The position numbers and the translations under genes were made by a program. A stretch of 64,000 bases of DNA. It comes from Lentzea albidocapillata. Its GTDB lineage: Bacteria; Actinomycetota; Actinomycetes; Mycobacteriales; Pseudonocardiaceae. Below, in pieces: positions 62,160 to 64,000 of the stretch (position 1 is its first letter; every line of letters starts with the position of its first letter). The notes beneath the pieces were generated by a model, which ran no database searches, was not told where the DNA came from, and worked only from the letters and a program-made list of their open reading frames with translations. Where the stretch lies: NCBI RefSeq assembly GCF_000719115.1, contig NZ_JOEA01000016.1, positions 1 to 64,000 on the forward strand, written 5' to 3'.

Positions 62160-63125
62160 TTACGGCTTGGCCTTCCTCAGCCAGTCCTCGACCCGGTCCG
62201 GGTTCGCCTCGACCCACCGCTTCGCCGCCTCGTCGGGCGACATCTTGTACTTCGCGATGAACGACGCGACCGTGTCCTGCTCGTCGTTGCTCCACTGGAA
62301 GTTCTGCACGAGCCTGGCCGCGGGGCCGCCCTTGTCCATGAACTTCTTCGAAGCGATCTTGTCGAGCTCGTAGCGCGGGTAGTCGCACGCGACCTTCGCC
62401 GCGTCCGCGTCACAGCCCGCCGTGTACTCGGGCAGTTCGATCTTCACGAGCTCGATGTCGAGGTGCAGCCACTGCGGCTCGAAGAAGTAGCCGATGAGCG
62501 GCGTCTTCTTCTCCTGTGCCTGGCGGAACGCCTTGATCGACGCTTCCTCGCTGCCCGCGTAGACGACCTTGTAGTTGAGGTTCAGGTTCTTGACCAGGGC
62601 CTCGTCGTTCGTCACGAACGACGGGTCGCCGTCGAGCACCTGCCCCTTGCCCTCGGACTGGGCGGTCTTGAACTTGTCCGCGTACTTGTTGAGGTTCTGC
62701 CAGTTCGTGATGTCCGGGAATTCCTTCTTCATCCACGGCGGCACGTACCAGCCGATCACGCCCTTGTTGCCGGTCGGGCCCACCCGCAGGGCGGAGCGCT
62801 TCTCCTCGATGTACTTCTGTTTCAGGTCCTCGTGACCCCAGTTCTCCAGGATCACGTCGATCTCGCCGGAGTCGAGGCCCTGCCAGGCTGTCTGTTCGTC
62901 GACTTCCTTCTTCGTCACCTTGCAGCCGAGCCGCTTCTCGGCGAGGTACGCGATCACGGCCGCGTTCGCCACGTAGCCGACCCAGGGGTTGACCGCGATG
63001 GTGATGGAGTCGCAGGGTTCGGTGGGTGCTGCCGAACTGGAGCGCGGTGATGCGGTTGATCCACCGCCACAACCGGCAATTGTCAACACGAACGTCATTG
63101 CCAGAGCGATTCTGGGGGCTTGCAC
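62160..63125 (-). CDS. Glycine betaine/proline ABC transporter substrate-binding lipoprotein
   Basis: 321 residues. Lipoprotein signal with lipobox LTIAGC (Cys19), Ser/Ala-rich linker, then an OpuAC/ProX-type fold (ITIAVNPWVGYVANAAVIAYLAE, DVILENWGHED, YVPPWMKKEFPDITNW, FEPQWLH, many Trp/Tyr to cradle quaternary amines). It should bind betaine or a similar osmolyte on the outer face. GTG at 63125 follows GAGGAGC. Divergent from the ATPase gene. Confidence 0.9.
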   Translation of the reverse strand: MQAPRIALAMTFVLTIAGCGGGSTASPRSSSAAPTEPCDSITIAVNPWVGYVANAAVIAYLAEKRLGCKVTKKEVDEQTAWQGLDSGEIDVILENWGHEDLKQKYIEEKRSALRVGPTGNKGVIGWYVPPWMKKEFPDITNWQNLNKYADKFKTAQSEGKGQVLDGDPSFVTNDEALVKNLNLNYKVVYAGSEEASIKAFRQAQEKKTPLIGYFFEPQWLHLDIELVKIELPEYTAGCDADAAKVACDYPRYELDKIASKKFMDKGGPAARLVQNFQWSNDEQDTVASFIAKYKMSPDEAAKRWVEANPDRVEDWLRKAKP

Positions 63126-63252
63126 GAACAGCTCCTCGTCGGGGGGAAGAGCGATGCAGGAGACCGCTCAGTTCAGCTTTTCCCTAACGATCAGAGCTAG
63201 TCAAGTCATGGGATGATTGGTTGTCCACAAAGGATCTGATTTGTATCAGCCC

Positions 63253-63277
63253 TTGACCGTATCCGTGTGAAGGTCAA
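63253..63277. promoter_or_regulatory. Inverted repeat TTGACC...GGTCAA
   Basis: TTGACC (63253-63258) and GGTCAA (63272-63277), 13 nt apart, in the 210-bp divergent control region of the osmolyte transporter genes. TTGACC may also act as a -35 box. Confidence 0.4.
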
Positions 63278-63335
63278 TGCTGTCGCGCATCGAGAAACGG
63301 TGTGCGCAGTCCGCAACAGGTCGGAGTGGTTTGGC

Positions 63336-64000
63336 GTGGATCCCGTGATTTCGGTCAGGGACCTGTGGAAGGTGTTTGGCCCCAACGCATCTCAACTGGT
63401 GGCCTCGGACGAGCTCAAAGCCTTGTCGCGGCAGGAGCTGATGGAACGCACAGGTTCCGTCGCCGCCGTGCGGGGAGTCGACTTCGATGTCGCTCCCGGT
63501 GAGATGTTCGTGGTGATGGGACTGTCCGGTTCGGGTAAGTCCACACTGGTCCGTTGTCTCACGCGGCTGGTGGAACCGACCGCGGGCACGATCATGTTCG
63601 AAGGCGAGAACATTCTCGAAGCGGACCCGAAGCGCCTGCGTGACCTGCGCAGGAACAAGTTCTCCATGGTGTTCCAGCACTTCGGTCTGCTGCCGCACCG
63701 GACCGTGGCCGAGAACGTCGGTTACGGCCTGGAAATCCGCGGGGTACCGCGCGCGAAACGTGGAGAACGGTCACAGGAAGTGATCGACCTCGTCGGACTG
63801 TCCGGAAACGAGAAGTCCTATCCGGACCAGCTCTCCGGCGGTATGCAGCAACGTGTCGGTCTCGCGCGCGCACTCGCCGGCGACCCCGACGTCCTGTTCT
63901 TCGACGAGCCGTTCTCCGCGCTCGACCCGCTGATCCGGCGTGACATGCAGTCCGAGGTCATCAGGCTGCACCGCGAGGTCGGCAAGACGATGGTCTTCAT
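63336..64000 (+). CDS. Glycine betaine ABC transporter ATP-binding protein, partial
   Basis: The first 221 residues; the gene runs past the window end. Walker [11 protein letters not shown]-loop MVFQHFGLL, signature QLSGGMQQR, Walker [14 protein letters not shown], and the ProV/OpuAA-type insert after the first strand ([19 protein letters not shown]). It should energise betaine uptake with the lipoprotein and an unseen permease. GTG at 63336 follows GGAG. Confidence 0.92.
   Translation, partial: MDPVISVRDLWKVFGPNASQLVASDELKALSRQELMERTGSVAAVRGVDFDVAPGEMFVVMGLSGSGKSTLVRCLTRLVEPTAGTIMFEGENILEADPKRLRDLRRNKFSMVFQHFGLLPHRTVAENVGYGLEIRGVPRAKRGERSQEVIDLVGLSGNEKSYPDQLSGGMQQRVGLARALAGDPDVLFFDEPFSALDPLIRRDMQSEVIRLHREVGKTMVF

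Overview
The window comes from a high-GC actinobacterium. Many starts are GTG, mycothiol-era actinobacterial enzymes are present, and the chromosomal genes follow the order known from Mycobacterium tuberculosis Rv2478c to Rv2464c. Gene content (large NAD-GDH, Eis-type GNAT, XRE/DUF6879 cassette, actinomycete-type integrative elements) suggests a filamentous relative in the Pseudonocardiales (Lentzea/Saccharothrix/Actinosynnema-like). That placement is an inference, not something the sequence proves.

Layout. 1-3000: right end of an integrative element (small membrane protein, HTH/Nudix protein, tyrosine integrase with a fused GntR-type domain) abutting tRNA-Arg(UCU). 3.1-5.4 kb: divergent LacI regulator and MFS transporter sharing a perfect 14-bp operator. 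5.5-9.8 kb: CopD/CtaG copper/cytochrome oxidase assembly protein, then a tetR-drrA-drrB-like exporter operon whose promoter contains a 20-bp palindrome. 10-22 kb: ssb paralogue, ettA, a 1359-aa helical/coiled-coil/FG-repeat protein, and the 180-kDa-class glutamate dehydrogenase. 22-44 kb: thioesterase, conserved protein, alpha-glucosidase, truncated haemoglobin, MscS channel, prolyl oligopeptidase, HNH protein, ctaJ-like, DUF5130, pepN, DsbA-like, AlkA-like, ALDH, Eis-like GNAT, nei, rpiB, comB-like, MBL hydrolase, HIT and VOC genes, and tRNA-Gly. Inserted between the HNH gene and ctaJ is a small islet: a gene for a protein made of 20 tandem DSVRIT repeats, divergent from an MFS exporter.

44.5-59.6 kb is a complete 15-kb integrative element in tRNA-Pro(UGG), bounded by a 48-bp direct repeat. 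It has an integrase at the right end with a LacI-type HTH inserted in its catalytic domain, a Cro/CI-type repressor, two candidate excisionases, a wHTH replication-like protein, an XRE/DUF6879 regulatory cassette, a DUF2637 membrane protein, a short phage-tail-like gene run and many small genes with stop/start overlaps. No terminase, capsid, portal, FtsK/TraB or recognisable RepSA/prim-pol gene was seen, so its class and means of spread are unclear.

59.6-64 kb: alpha/beta hydrolase, a 589-aa protein of unknown function, and divergent glycine-betaine ABC transporter genes (substrate-binding lipoprotein; ATPase cut by the window end).

A recurrent feature is a -10-like TAnnnT hexamer 6-8 nt before the start codon without a Shine-Dalgarno site, which suggests leaderless mRNAs for about 14 genes.
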